Shown here: positions 24,700 through 33,371 of the stretch, in pieces
Position numbering within the stretch: the stretch's first letter is position 1
How the letters are laid out: every line of letters begins with the position of its first letter
Source of the DNA: CAYYKK01 sp046351395
GTDB taxonomy: Bacteria > Myxococcota_A > Polyangia > Polyangiales > Polyangiaceae
NCBI GenBank assembly: GCA_046351395.1
Contig: JAXLYP010000009.1
Span: 186,001-250,000, forward strand
Direction: 5' to 3'
DNA length: 64,000 nt
Made by a program: the position numbers and the translations under genes
Notes under the pieces: generated by a model
Seen by the model: only the letters and a program-made list of their open reading frames with translations
Told to the model about the DNA's origin: nothing
The model's database searches: none

Positions 24700-26111
24700 C
24701 AGTCCGCGATGTCCCCGAACGTGCTCCCCGTGCGCCGCCCGGTCGAGAGCCCGAGCGCTTTGAGCTTCTGGTAGAGCGTGCTCCTCGGGATCCCGAGCTG
24801 ACGCGCGGCCTCGCCGACGTGCCCCGCGTGTGCCCGGAGCGCCTCGGCGATCACGCTCCGCTCCACTTCACGCATCGTCTGCGACGACTGCGGTCCCGTG
24901 TCCGGCTTCGGCGGCCGTCTGTACACTCCGCTCTCCTTCAGCAGAGGCCGCTCGATGGGATCGAACCGAATGTCCGAGACTTCGATCTCCTTGCCGCGGT
25001 GGAGCCACACCGCGCGTTCGAGGACATTGCGCAGCTCGCGGACGTTCCCCGGCCAAGCGTGCGACGCGAGCTCCGCCAGCGCCCGCCGCCCAATCCCCGG
25101 CGCCCGGCGGGTCGACCTCGCGCAGATCTCCTCCACGAGGTGCGCCGCGAGCCCCGGCAGATCGTCGAGGCGATCGCGCAGCGCCGGCATCGTCACGCAA
25201 AAACCGCTGATCCGATAATAGAGGTCCGTTCGAAACGCTTGTTGCTGCATCGACGCCGCGAGATCGCGGTGCGTCGCCGCGACGAGGCGCACGTCCGTCG
25301 CGCGCTCGCGCGTCTCCCCCATGCGCCGAAACCGCTTCTCCTCGAGCGCCTTCAAGATGTGACGCTGCACGGTCAGATCGATGTCCCCGATCTCGTCGAG
25401 GAACAGCGTCCCGAGGTGCGCCGCCTCGAACAGGCCCACCTTCGACGCGATCGCCCCCGTGAACGCGCCCCGCTCGTGACCGAAGAGCTCGCTCTGCGCG
25501 AACTCCGTCGAGAGCCCACCACAGTTCACGTCGATGAACGGCCGCGACGCGCGCGGGCTCATCGCGTGGAGCTGCGTCGCGAGCAGGCTCTTGCCCGTCC
25601 CCGTCTCCCCGAGGATCAGCACGGGCGAATCCGACTCGGCGATTCGGGCGACCTCCTCGTGGAGGCGCTTCATCGCGTCCGCGGCACCGATGAACGGCCC
25701 CCCCGCTCGCACCGGCTTTTGTCTGTCTGGGCCGAGCGACTCCACCAGCATTTCGACGACCTCCTTCATCGGAGCCGGCTTCGTGAAGAAGTGGGTCGCG
25801 CCCAACTTCAGCGCGCGCACGGCGAGATCGATCGTGCCGAACCCCGAGAGCAGGAGGATCGGGGTGGTCATCGATCGCGCGCGAATCCTCGGCAGAATGT
25901 CGATGGAATCGCCGTCCGGGAGCTTCAAATCGAGGATGACGCCGTCCGGCGACTCCGCGCCGATGCGCGCGCACGCCTCCGCGCAGCTCCCCGCTTCCAC
26001 GACGTCGAACCCCCGCCGCGCCAGGAACAGGGCCATCGTCTCGCGCAAGATCGCTTCGTCGTCGACAACGAGGATTCGGCGCCGCTCGCGCGGCGAAGAC
26101 AATGTTCCCAC
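24699..26111 (-). CDS. NtrC-family sigma-54 activator (response regulator)
   Basis: GTG 26111 gives 470 residues beginning just before the receiver; an ATG at 26246 would add 45 unstructured residues. The receiver carries VVDDE and phospho-acceptor LDLKLPDG. The AAA+ domain has Walker A GETGTGKS, the sigma-54 contact loop GAFTGA, Walker B LFLDEIGD and the R-finger region. The Fis-type helix-turn-helix reads EAARQLGIPRSTLYQKLKALGL. The intact GAFTGA marks a true sigma-54 activator. It is probably phosphorylated by the kinase encoded just upstream. Sigma-54-like sites lie in the divergent region of this operon (29815-29965). Confidence 0.92.
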   Translation of the reverse strand: MGTLSSPRERRRILVVDDEAILRETMALFLARRGFDVVEAGSCAEACARIGAESPDGVILDLKLPDGDSIDILPRIRARSMTTPILLLSGFGTIDLAVRALKLGATHFFTKPAPMKEVVEMLVESLGPDRQKPVRAGGPFIGAADAMKRLHEEVARIAESDSPVLILGETGTGKSLLATQLHAMSPRASRPFIDVNCGGLSTEFAQSELFGHERGAFTGAIASKVGLFEAAHLGTLFLDEIGDIDLTVQRHILKALEEKRFRRMGETRERATDVRLVAATHRDLAASMQQQAFRTDLYYRISGFCVTMPALRDRLDDLPGLAAHLVEEICARSTRRAPGIGRRALAELASHAWPGNVRELRNVLERAVWLHRGKEIEVSDIRFDPIERPLLKESGVYRRPPKPDTGPQSSQTMREVERSVIAEALRAHAGHVGEAARQLGIPRSTLYQKLKALGLSTGRRTGSTFGDIAD

Positions 26112-26312
26112 AGTCGACCAGTCTACTCCCGGCCTCGAGACGGCGATCCCTTTCGCAGCATCTCGCCGAAGATCGGTGGGAGCTTCGACGTTCCAGTCGG
26201 AGCGGGCCGCACCTGTTCGGCGAGCCCACGGGTTGGCCCTAGTCATGCTGTGTCACTCCGCCACACTTCCGTCGATGACCGATGAGCTCACGGGCACGCG
26301 AGCCGCGAGCGC

Positions 26313-27410
26313 TCAGCACTCTTCGTGTTCCGCGGGTGGACACGTGACCGCGAAGATGGTCGGTGCGCGCGCAGACGCGATCTCGATGTGCGCGCCGTTC
26401 TCCGTCACGATCTTCTGCGCGATCGCGAGCCCGAGGCCCGTGCCCAGCGCCTTCGTCGTGAAGAACGCGTCGAACACGCGCGGGAGTCGGCTCGCAGGGA
26501 TGCCCGGGCCCTGATCGACGACCTCGAATCGAACGCGCGCGCTACCGCGCCGCTCGTGCGCTGGGAGACCCGGCGGATCCGATACGCGCCGACCGTCGCG
26601 CCGCGCCGCGAGAGGCTCCTCCACGAACACCCGCACCGCGACCTTCGACGGGGACCCGCTCGCGTCGAGCGCGTTGTTGAGGAGGATCACCAGCACCTGC
26701 ACGAACTGTCCCTCGTCCACGAAGATCGCCGGGAGGTCGGGCTGCGCGTCCACGTCGATCGAGGCGCCCGCCGTCCTCACGGAGACCGCGTTCACCGCGC
26801 TCCGGACGAGCGCGGCGGGCCCGTGCCGCGCTCGCCGTGCCTCCGTGGGACGCCCGAACTCGAGGGAGGTACGCACCAGCCGCTCGATGCGCCCGAGGAC
26901 CTCGAGCATGCGCGTGGTGTGCGGCAGCGAGAGTCCGCGGTCCTGAAGCTCCTCCTCGAGCGCCTCCGTGATGGCGCGCAGGCTCGCCACCGGGTTGCGC
27001 ACCTCATGGGCGAACCCCGCGACCATCGTGCCGATCGCCGCGAGGCGCTCCACGCGCTGCATCTCGACGTGCATCCGACGCTCCTCGGTCACGTCCCGCA
27101 GCGCGAACACCCAACCCGCGTCGAGCGGTGTGAGCGTGACGTCGAGCTCGACCGGGTCCTCCTCACCGCCCGACACCCTCGAGTCGAACCGCAGGCTCTT
27201 CGTCGGTTCGAGGTCGTGGAGCGCGCGCGGAAGGTCGATGATCTCGCTCACGCGCACGCCGATCAGCGCGCCCGCGCCGAGCGGTTCGCTCTCCGGTCGC
27301 GCGATCGACGCGAGCTCGTGCGCGGCCTTGTTCGCGAACGTGATCTCCCCGGACGGACCCGTCACGAGGATCCCCACGTCGATCCCGTCGAGCACGACGT
27401 CCCGGTTCAC
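26313..27410 (-). CDS. PAS-domain histidine kinase, NtrB-like
   Basis: This 365-residue cytosolic kinase starts at GTG 27410, overlapping the GTPase stop by four bases. A PAS domain occupies residues about 5-130 (DVGILVTGPSGEITFANKAA). The HisKA domain has the phospho-acceptor motif FAHEVRNPVASLRAI. The HATPase has LLNNALDASG, DQGPGIP and GTGLGLAIAQ. No membrane segment is seen, so it senses a cytoplasmic cue. The next gene is the NtrC-type regulator, its likely partner. Direct coupling to an MglA-like GTPase gene is unusual for such a pair. Confidence 0.9.
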   Translation of the reverse strand: MNRDVVLDGIDVGILVTGPSGEITFANKAAHELASIARPESEPLGAGALIGVRVSEIIDLPRALHDLEPTKSLRFDSRVSGGEEDPVELDVTLTPLDAGWVFALRDVTEERRMHVEMQRVERLAAIGTMVAGFAHEVRNPVASLRAITEALEEELQDRGLSLPHTTRMLEVLGRIERLVRTSLEFGRPTEARRARHGPAALVRSAVNAVSVRTAGASIDVDAQPDLPAIFVDEGQFVQVLVILLNNALDASGSPSKVAVRVFVEEPLAARRDGRRVSDPPGLPAHERRGSARVRFEVVDQGPGIPASRLPRVFDAFFTTKALGTGLGLAIAQKIVTENGAHIEIASARAPTIFAVTCPPAEHEEC

Positions 27411-28525
27411 GCGCGCACCCCGTCGACGCCGCCCCGCGGCCGGAGCGTCCAGAGCCAGAGCGCGTCGTCGCCCGCGCGCTCGAGGACGAGGATGGCGTCC
27501 CCCTCCGTCGCGCGCTGGATTCGAGCGTGCTCGCGCGCGCGACGCACGAGCGACGCGCGCGCCCGCTCGGCGTCGTCGAAGCGGAGCTCCGCCGACGTCC
27601 AGAGCTCCCAGCCGTCGATCGTGAGCGGGGTGTCGGCGCTCGCACGCGCCTCCGCGTAGGCCGCGCTCGCCGAAAGCTCCGCCAGCACGCTCCGGCCGCG
27701 CAGGGCGGGCCACACGTGGCCGGCCGGGATGCCCGGGCCCGGGAGGAGCGGCGGAGCGACGCTCGCGCGGGCCTCCAGCGCGCCCTCGGAGGCGACGCGT
27801 GAGCCGGGCGCGCGCGCGCGACGCGCCTCGGCGTCGAGCTCCGCGGCGGCGGCCTCCAGCGCGAGCTCGGCCAGCCAAGCGCGGTCCACCTCGAGCGCCT
27901 CGAGCGCATCGAACAGCTCCCCCGCTCCGCCCGAGCCACCCACGGGGACGCGTGGATCGAGGCCCTCGCCCTCGACGCGCTCCATGAGCTCGCGCACCGC
28001 GACGAGGAACGTGTCGACGACCCCGATCCCCTCGCTCGCGATCGCCTCGATGACGGGCCCGCCCTCTCCCAGCGCGAGCGCGAGGTCGGGGCCGACGAGC
28101 GCGGAGCTCGCGTCCTGCTTGTTCGCTTGCAAGACGACGCTCGCGCCCGACGCGCCGAGGGCGTCGCGCATCGAGCCGAGGCTCGCGCGCGTCTCCGTGA
28201 CGGCCTCCACGCGCGCGTCGCAAACATGGACGACCACGTCCGCTCCCTCGAGGATCCGAGCGCGGCGCTGGGCGAGCTCCGCTTGGCCCGGCACCGTGAC
28301 CACCTCGCACAACAACGGAAACCCGCAGACCTCCCCGGCGCGGATCGTCACCCAGTCGAAGTAGAGCGTACGCCCCGCGAGCTCGAGCGGCGCTTCCAAC
28401 TCCCAGCTCGCGACGCCGCGCAGGGCGGACGCGAGCCGTCGGACGTTCGTCGTCTTCCCCGCGCTGCCGCACCCATCGTAGACCACGCGGGCGACCACGC
28501 GACCCGCTCCAAGATCGAATCGCAT
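27407..28525 (-). CDS. MglA-like small GTPase with a C-terminal extension
   Basis: This 372-residue protein has a Ras-like domain of about 190 residues: P-loop GCGSAGKT (18-25), the switch II region TVPGQAELAQRR (77-88) and base-recognition motif NKQD (135-138). The segment YFDWVTIRAGEVCGFPLLCEVVTVPGQ matches the MglA pattern. MglA sets front-rear polarity and drives motility in Myxococcus; its GAP is the roadblock protein MglB. Here a roadblock domain is encoded divergently (29979-31211). Beyond residue about 200 is an Ala-rich helical extension and an unknown C-terminal domain that MglA lacks. It is probably a paralogue, not MglA itself. Confidence 0.85.
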   Translation of the reverse strand: MRFDLGAGRVVARVVYDGCGSAGKTTNVRRLASALRGVASWELEAPLELAGRTLYFDWVTIRAGEVCGFPLLCEVVTVPGQAELAQRRARILEGADVVVHVCDARVEAVTETRASLGSMRDALGASGASVVLQANKQDASSALVGPDLALALGEGGPVIEAIASEGIGVVDTFLVAVRELMERVEGEGLDPRVPVGGSGGAGELFDALEALEVDRAWLAELALEAAAAELDAEARRARAPGSRVASEGALEARASVAPPLLPGPGIPAGHVWPALRGRSVLAELSASAAYAEARASADTPLTIDGWELWTSAELRFDDAERARASLVRRAREHARIQRATEGDAILVLERAGDDALWLWTLRPRGGVDGVRA

Positions 28526-28558
28526 ATCCTCGCTGTGCAGGTTCGGCGCCCCCCCGGC

Positions 28559-29800
28559 TCAGCCGAACCAACCCTTCTTCTTCTTTTTGATCTCGTCGCA
28601 CAGCTCGGCGACCTCGCGCACGAGCTCCACCGTCTCGGGGGAGCGCTCTCGCCGGAGCTGAACCAACCCCGCCTCGATTCCGTCGAGCCTCGAGAGCACA
28701 CCCGCGACGAGCGTCGCGCTGCTCGACGCCGCCTCCGCGATGTCCGCGCGAGCTCTCTCGAGCTCTGCGTCCATCGCCGTCATGCGCCGCGCCAGCTCCT
28801 CCTGACGCGCCCCGAGCTCGTGCACCGCCTCGACCTGCGACGCGAGCACTGCCGCGGCCGCGTCGAGGCGCCGCCCGCGCGACTCGGCGCGAGCTCCTCC
28901 CACCTCGACGGCGCTCACGAGCGTCTCGAGCGTCCCCCCGATCGTCGTGAGCGCGGCGCCGAGCTCCGTGATCCCCCTCGCCATCTCGGACACGTCCGGA
29001 TCGATCTGGGCGAGCAGGCGCTCCACGGCGTCGACTCGGTCGAGCACCGCGCTCGCGCGCGTGGTCTCGTCCGCTCGCCACCTCGACTCGGACGCCGCGC
29101 GCCCCGTCAGCTCCGCGGCGACGCGCGCGAGCCTTTTGTCGATCTCGGCGACGCGCTTCCCGTCCGCGAGCTCGGCGAACCTCGCGTCGATGCGCCGCCC
29201 GAGCGTCGCCTCGACGCGTTCCATGTGCTCGTCCGCGACCCGCGCCAGGAGGGCGCGCAGCGCGTCGAGGAGCGGATGCTTCTCCGAGCTCTGCGCGATC
29301 GCGGTCCCGGACGGCCGACTCCCGAGCGCGCGCTCGACCAGTCGCTCGACCCCATCGAGGAGCTCGACGGGCTCTCCTTCGCTCAGCGTGATCAGCGGCC
29401 GGGCACCGTGTGATGCGCGAAGATCCGCGACGAGCGCGTCCACCTGCGGCGCGGACGACGTCGCGCCGGCCAGGACGAGGATCCCATCCGCTTCTGCCGC
29501 GAGTCGCTTCCCCTCATCCTCGGGCGCAGCCTCCGAGGGCGCGCGCAGTCGGACGCGCAGATCGCACCCGCGGAAGTCCGCCGCTCGCCCGAACGCGAGC
29601 TCGGGCGGCGGCACGTAGTCGAACCCGACCACCTCTTCGTCCGCGCCCCCGAGCGGGATGACCGCGCCGATGCACTCGCTTCGCTCGTCTCGAAAGCGGC
29701 CCTCGAGCGCGCGAAGCGCCGAGGCCGCGGCCCCCTGCGGGACGCCGAGGACGGCGATCGACGTCTCGAGCGACCGCGTCCGGAGATTCACCTGCGCCAT
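28559..29800 (-). CDS. Long coiled-coil protein, first gene of the GTPase operon
   Basis: This 413-residue protein is unrecognised as a named family. Residues 1-165 look globular and weakly GTPase-like (TSIAVLGVPQGAAASAL, EADGILVLAGATSSAPQ), without a good P-loop. Residues about 165-400 are heptad-rich helices with many Arg/Glu/Ala, a probable long coiled coil, ending in the basic stretch KKKKKGWFG. It lies 33 bases upstream of the GTPase, so it may be an effector, scaffold or localisation factor. A sigma-54-like site on this strand ends 15 bases before the ATG. Confidence 0.75.
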   Translation of the reverse strand: MAQVNLRTRSLETSIAVLGVPQGAAASALRALEGRFRDERSECIGAVIPLGGADEEVVGFDYVPPPELAFGRAADFRGCDLRVRLRAPSEAAPEDEGKRLAAEADGILVLAGATSSAPQVDALVADLRASHGARPLITLSEGEPVELLDGVERLVERALGSRPSGTAIAQSSEKHPLLDALRALLARVADEHMERVEATLGRRIDARFAELADGKRVAEIDKRLARVAAELTGRAASESRWRADETTRASAVLDRVDAVERLLAQIDPDVSEMARGITELGAALTTIGGTLETLVSAVEVGGARAESRGRRLDAAAAVLASQVEAVHELGARQEELARRMTAMDAELERARADIAEAASSSATLVAGVLSRLDGIEAGLVQLRRERSPETVELVREVAELCDEIKKKKKGWFG

Positions 29801-29814
29801 TCGTCCGAGCGCCG

Positions 29815-29830
29815 TGCAACGCCGGGACCA
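29815..29830 (-). promoter_or_regulatory. Sigma-54-like -24/-12 site for the GTPase operon
   Basis: Read on the minus strand the site is TGGTCCCGGCGTTGCA, which matches 9 of the 12 defined bases of the consensus TGGCACGNNNNTTGCA with exact GG-to-GC spacing. It ends about 15 bases before the coiled-coil gene ATG, so the transcript would be nearly leaderless. The operon itself encodes a GAFTGA-type activator. Confidence 0.4.
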
Positions 29831-29872
29831 GCGCCGCGGGCCGCTCCGCGCGCACGCTCCGGTCGGTCTCCG

Positions 29873-29898
29873 TCTGGATTCTGGACACGATTTCTGGA
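29873..29898. promoter_or_regulatory. Triple TCTGGA direct repeat in the divergent region
   Basis: TCTGGA occurs at 29873-29878, 29880-29885 and 29893-29898. The repeats lie between the two outward-facing sigma-54-like sites, about 50-80 bp from each, where enhancer sites for sigma-54 activators are often found. They could be binding sites for the NtrC-type protein encoded in the operon. This is inference from position. Confidence 0.4.
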
Positions 29899-29949
29899 AC
29901 CCGGACGGGGGCGACCCGCGCACAGCGCAGAAACGCTCTCCGGCGTGGA

Positions 29950-29965
29950 CGGCACGACGACTGCA
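29950..29965 (+). promoter_or_regulatory. Sigma-54-like -24/-12 site for the roadblock gene
   Basis: CGGCACGACGACTGCA matches 10 of 12 defined bases of the sigma-54 consensus, with correct GG-to-GC spacing. The -12 GC lies 14 bases before ATG 29979, so transcription would start next to the start codon, as in a leaderless mRNA. Divergent counterpart at 29815-29830. Confidence 0.45.
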
Positions 29966-29978
29966 AAGTCGCGGCGCG

Positions 29979-31211
29979 ATGGCCGGGGATGAGGAGCCGA
30001 AACGCGTCCTGCTCGTCGACGACGAGGAGCCGCTCGTGTGGTCGCTCTCCTCGCGCCTCTCGCGGGCTCGCCCCCACTGCGTCGTCGACACGGCGCACGA
30101 CGGAGAGATCGCCCTCGGGAAGATCCAACGAGACCCGTACGATCTCCTCGTCGCGGACGTGCGCATGCCCGGGATGAGCGGGACGGAGCTCATCCTCGAG
30201 GCGCGCCGACTCCAGCCCGCGCTCCCCGTGATCATCATGACGGCCTACCGAACGGCCGACGTGCAGCAGTTCGTGACCTCCTCCTCGACGAGCTTCCTCG
30301 AGAAGCCGTTCGAGTACGACCGCTTCGTCCAGCTCGTGGACGAATCCATGTCGCGCCCCGCGATTGGCTTCTCCGGCGCGATCTCCGTGCAGACCCTCCC
30401 CGACATCGTGCAGCTCTACTCCCTGTCCGGCGCGACCGGTCTCTTGCAGGTCGAGCACCGCGGCGAGATCGGGAAGATCTGGTTCGAGCAGGGCGCCATC
30501 GTCCACGCGACCGCGGGCGGCGTGAGCGGCGAGGACGCGTTCTTCGACATCATGCACTGGCGCGCGGGCGAGTTCTCGATGCGCGCCGGCCGCACGCCGA
30601 CGAGCCGCACCATCCGCGCCTCCTGGCACGAGCTCCTGATGGAGAGCTGCCGCCGCGTCGACGAGCAACGCCGCGAAGACAGCGGTCCGCAGCGCCTCTC
30701 CGGCACGGGGTGGACCATCGTGCCCCCGCCCTCCGCGGCGACCGACGAACTCAACTGGGGCTCGAGCTTCGACGAACCACCGTCGTCCTCGTCGCACGAG
30801 CCCATCCCCGCACCTCTCATCCCATCCATCCAAGATCGAACGGAGACCAGCATGAACATCAAGGACAGCCTCACCAAGCTCAACTCGCTCGACGGTTTCA
30901 TCGGCGCGTGCCTCGTGGACTCCGAGAGCGGCATGCTCCTCGGCCAAGAGGGTGGCGGCTCCGTCAACCTCGAGGTCGCCGCGGCCGGGAACACGGAGGT
31001 CGTCCGCGCGAAGCGGAAGACCATGCAGAACCTCAACCTCAAGGATGCGATCGAAGACATCCTCATCAGCCTGCAGCGCCAGTACCACATCATTCGCCCA
31101 CTCCGAGCGCGGCCCACGCTCTTCTATTACGTCGCGCTCGACCGCCAGCGCGCGAACCTCGCGATGGCGCGAATCGCCATCGCCGACGTCGAGAAGGAAT
31201 TGAATGTCTGA
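29979..31211 (+). CDS. Receiver-DUF4388-roadblock (MglB-like) fusion protein
   Basis: From ATG 29979 the product has 410 residues in three parts. Residues 7-125 form a response-regulator receiver (VDDEEP, phospho-acceptor Asp60 in VADVRMPG, Lys in FLEKPFEY). Residues about 140-235 form a DUF4388 domain (LPDIVQLYSLSGATGLLQVEHRGEIGKIWFEQGAIVHA). A Ser/Pro linker leads to residues 292-410, a roadblock/LC7 domain (MNIKDSLTKLNSLDGFIGACLVDSESGMLLG and a long amphipathic helix). An internal ATG at 30852 could yield the roadblock part alone. Roadblock proteins such as MglB are GAPs or partners of MglA-type GTPases, and one is encoded divergently here. The receiver suggests that phosphorylation controls the partner. 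Confidence 0.85.
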   Translation: MAGDEEPKRVLLVDDEEPLVWSLSSRLSRARPHCVVDTAHDGEIALGKIQRDPYDLLVADVRMPGMSGTELILEARRLQPALPVIIMTAYRTADVQQFVTSSSTSFLEKPFEYDRFVQLVDESMSRPAIGFSGAISVQTLPDIVQLYSLSGATGLLQVEHRGEIGKIWFEQGAIVHATAGGVSGEDAFFDIMHWRAGEFSMRAGRTPTSRTIRASWHELLMESCRRVDEQRREDSGPQRLSGTGWTIVPPPSAATDELNWGSSFDEPPSSSSHEPIPAPLIPSIQDRTETSMNIKDSLTKLNSLDGFIGACLVDSESGMLLGQEGGGSVNLEVAAAGNTEVVRAKRKTMQNLNLKDAIEDILISLQRQYHIIRPLRARPTLFYYVALDRQRANLAMARIAIADVEKELNV

Positions 31212-31333
31212 TGGGGCGCGCGCCCGGTAGCGCCGGGCGCCGTGGTCCAGAAGCGTCGCGCTCGCTCGCGGGGTGGCTCCCGTCGAGCTCGTGAACGACG
31301 TGCTTCCGCTCGGGGGAGCGCTAGCCTTCATGG

Positions 31334-31717
31334 ATGTTCGACGTTCGCGCGCTCGACGAACTGGCTGCGGCGCTCGAGGGCATCGCGATACTCGGCGTCC
31401 TGCCGCGATCCCCGGCCGCGCTCGCCGGCGTTCGGTTCGGTGACGTCCTCCTCGAGATGAACGGGGTGCGTGTGCGGTCGTGGGCGGATTACATCCGCGC
31501 CACGACCGCGAGCGGGGACGGCGCGTCCGAGCGCTTCGATCGCGGCGCTGCTCGGCGTCGGATGGAGGCCGTCGTGTTTCGAGGCGGACAGTCCATTCGA
31601 CTGTCTTTCCACACCGAGGCATCCTCGACGCCGCCCGACTACCTCGCGATCGTCCTCGACATGGCCGCGAACCGCCTCGCCGGCGCGCGCCTCGACGACG
31701 ACCCGAGCCCGAGCTGA
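31334..31717 (+). CDS. Small PDZ-like domain protein
   Basis: This 127-residue cytosolic-looking protein contains a PDZ core: ILGVLPRSPAALAGVRFGDVLLEMNGVRVRSWADY, followed by a strand block (VVFRGGQSIRLSF). PDZ domains bind protein C-termini, usually in proteases, but no protease domain or signal peptide is present. It follows the roadblock gene by 122 bases on the same strand. It may be an adaptor. Function unknown. Confidence 0.65.
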   Translation: MFDVRALDELAAALEGIAILGVLPRSPAALAGVRFGDVLLEMNGVRVRSWADYIRATTASGDGASERFDRGAARRRMEAVVFRGGQSIRLSFHTEASSTPPDYLAIVLDMAANRLAGARLDDDPSPS

Positions 31718-31735
31718 CTTGCCGCCCCGTGGCCG

Positions 31736-32257
31736 ATGGTCGATACGCACGCGCCCATGCCCACGACGATCCTGAAGGGCGACCTTTTTGAAACCGCCGG
31801 ACTCAAGGCGTTCGCGCAGGCGTGCAGCCGCGACGGGACCCTGGACGCGGGCATCGCCGTGGCCTTCCGAAAGCGGTGGCCGCGCATGGCCGAGGACTGC
31901 GCGCAGCGCTGCCGCGACAAGCGCCCCGCGCTCGGAGACGTGTTCGTCTGGAGCGACGACGACGTCGTCGTCTACAGTCTCGTCACGGAGGAGCGGCGCG
32001 CCGCGGATCCGAAGTCGAGCGGGCGCTCCGGGGGGCAGATGTCCGCCCTCGCGCGCGCGGTCCGCCAGATGATCGCGCTCGCCCAACAAGGAGGGGTGAC
32101 GCGCATCGGGATCCCGAGGATCGGCGCGGGCCCCAAGGGCCTCGACTGGAAGCGCGTGCGCTCGTTCCTCGTGGAGGAGGGGGAGAAGACGCCCGTCGAA
32201 CTCCTCGTCTTCGAGCAGTTCATTCGGGCTCGACCAGCGCCCGTTCCCGAAGGCTGA
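31736..32257 (+). CDS. Macro-domain protein, ADP-ribose-phosphatase-like
   Basis: This 173-residue single-domain protein starts at ATG 31736, or at ATG 31757, which is closer to the family start. The macro fold is visible: ILKGDLFETAG, the glycine-bearing block LDAGIAVAFRKRWP, LGDVFVW, VYSLVTEE, and IGIPRIGAGPKGLDWKRV. It resembles the Poa1p branch, which hydrolyses ADP-ribose-1''-phosphate or removes ADP-ribose from proteins or nucleic acids. A two-zinc-finger PARP-type protein is encoded 23 kb away (55247-55792); any link is speculative. Confidence 0.85.
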   Translation: MVDTHAPMPTTILKGDLFETAGLKAFAQACSRDGTLDAGIAVAFRKRWPRMAEDCAQRCRDKRPALGDVFVWSDDDVVVYSLVTEERRAADPKSSGRSGGQMSALARAVRQMIALAQQGGVTRIGIPRIGAGPKGLDWKRVRSFLVEEGEKTPVELLVFEQFIRARPAPVPEG

Positions 32258-32456
32258 CCGCGACGCCCAGCGCGCCTTCGCTTTGCGCGAGCGCGCGATG
32301 TCTCGGTGATCCCGGAGCGGGGGTGGTCCACGTCGCGTCGCGCCGCGTTTCGCCCCAGACGTGTCGGGCCGCAGCCCCCGAGTGGCGCGAGGCCGTGGGT
32401 TTCACGAGGATCCAAGTGATTTTTTGCGTGGCACTCAAGCTGCACCACCCGCCAGC

Positions 32457-32957
32457 ATGTGCATCGCGACGCGCGAAGCCGAAGGAAACCTCGTTTCGAC
32501 GGCCAGCTGGACCGAGTCCGACGCGACGAGCGACCTGCTCGACGCCGTGACCCTCATGCTCGCGGCGTTCGACGTGAGCCGAGTGATGTTCATCGCGGAC
32601 GTGTCGCGCGACGCGCCCTGCCGCGTGCGCGGATCGTTCTCCCGATGGGTGATCGCGCTCCACGCATTGGTGCGGGAGGCGGTCGCCGCGTCTCCGCCGG
32701 GTGAGATCGTGCTCGTCGCCATCATGGCGTCCGAAGACTCCGTCCGTGTCTTGGTGCGTGAGCGCGGCGGCGAGCACTGCCCCGTCGACATCGAAGCCGC
32801 CGTCGAGGACCCGGCGGTCGACTCCGTGCGCGACCTCGCGCAGGCGGCGGGGGGATGGCTCACGATCCATCAGGACCCAGAGAGCGCGAGCACGACGACG
32901 CGCCTCGTGATCCCGCTCGACCCGCCGCTCGAGCGAAGCCTCGGACAGGCGGCTTGA
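32457..32957 (+). CDS. HATPase-fold-like regulatory protein
   Basis: From ATG 32457 the product has 166 residues. The order of segments (LHALVREAVAASPPGEIVLVAIM, VRVLVRERGGEHCPVDIE, DLAQAAGGWLTIHQDPESASTTTRLVIPL) resembles the ATPase part of histidine kinases or anti-sigma kinases, but the N, G1 and G2 boxes are weak. It may be a degenerate kinase-like domain. No ribosome-binding site is obvious. The 200 bp upstream hold nothing recognisable. Confidence 0.55.
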   Translation: MCIATREAEGNLVSTASWTESDATSDLLDAVTLMLAAFDVSRVMFIADVSRDAPCRVRGSFSRWVIALHALVREAVAASPPGEIVLVAIMASEDSVRVLVRERGGEHCPVDIEAAVEDPAVDSVRDLAQAAGGWLTIHQDPESASTTTRLVIPLDPPLERSLGQAA

Positions 32958-33371
32958 GCGCCCAGCGTGGCCGACGGCCGACGGCCGACGCTCGACGGTG
33001 CGGTGACCGGTCGGGCGCGCGTTAGTGTCTGTCACGCGCCTCGTTCAATGTCTGTATCTCCGCCAGCGCGGCGGCACGTGCGCCTCCTGTGGAGTGCTCG
33101 CTCGCTCACGGCGAAGACGGGCGCGGGTCGGTCCTCCCCTCGTCCGAGACGCGAAGGCTCACGTCGACGAGTTCGCGCGCGACGATCGACTCGCCGAGGA
33201 TGTCTCGCGATTCGGTGGCGTCCGACGCGGTCCGCGCCGTCTCGTCCTCGCTCGCGAGCGCGTCGCTGTCGGGCTCGAGGTGACCCGGTGTGCTTGCTGG
33301 ATGGAGTCCGCTCATACACCGTCCGCCCGCAAGGTTCGTGCGAGACCCTCCCACCCACAGCGTGCGCGCGG
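32958..33371. other. Intergenic stretch without recognised genes
   Basis: This 414-bp stretch lies between the HATPase-like gene and the convergent hemerythrin gene. A minus-strand frame at 33106-33354 (82 codons) is open, but its protein looks unlike any family and has no ribosome-binding site. I see no clear terminator. Confidence 0.4.

Noticed and set aside
26313..29081. A 922-residue fused frame spanning the GTPase gene and the kinase
   Set aside because: Only the last 365 residues are real kinase; the N-terminal part is out-of-phase reading of the GTPase gene. The kinase starts at GTG 27410 in a four-base overlap.
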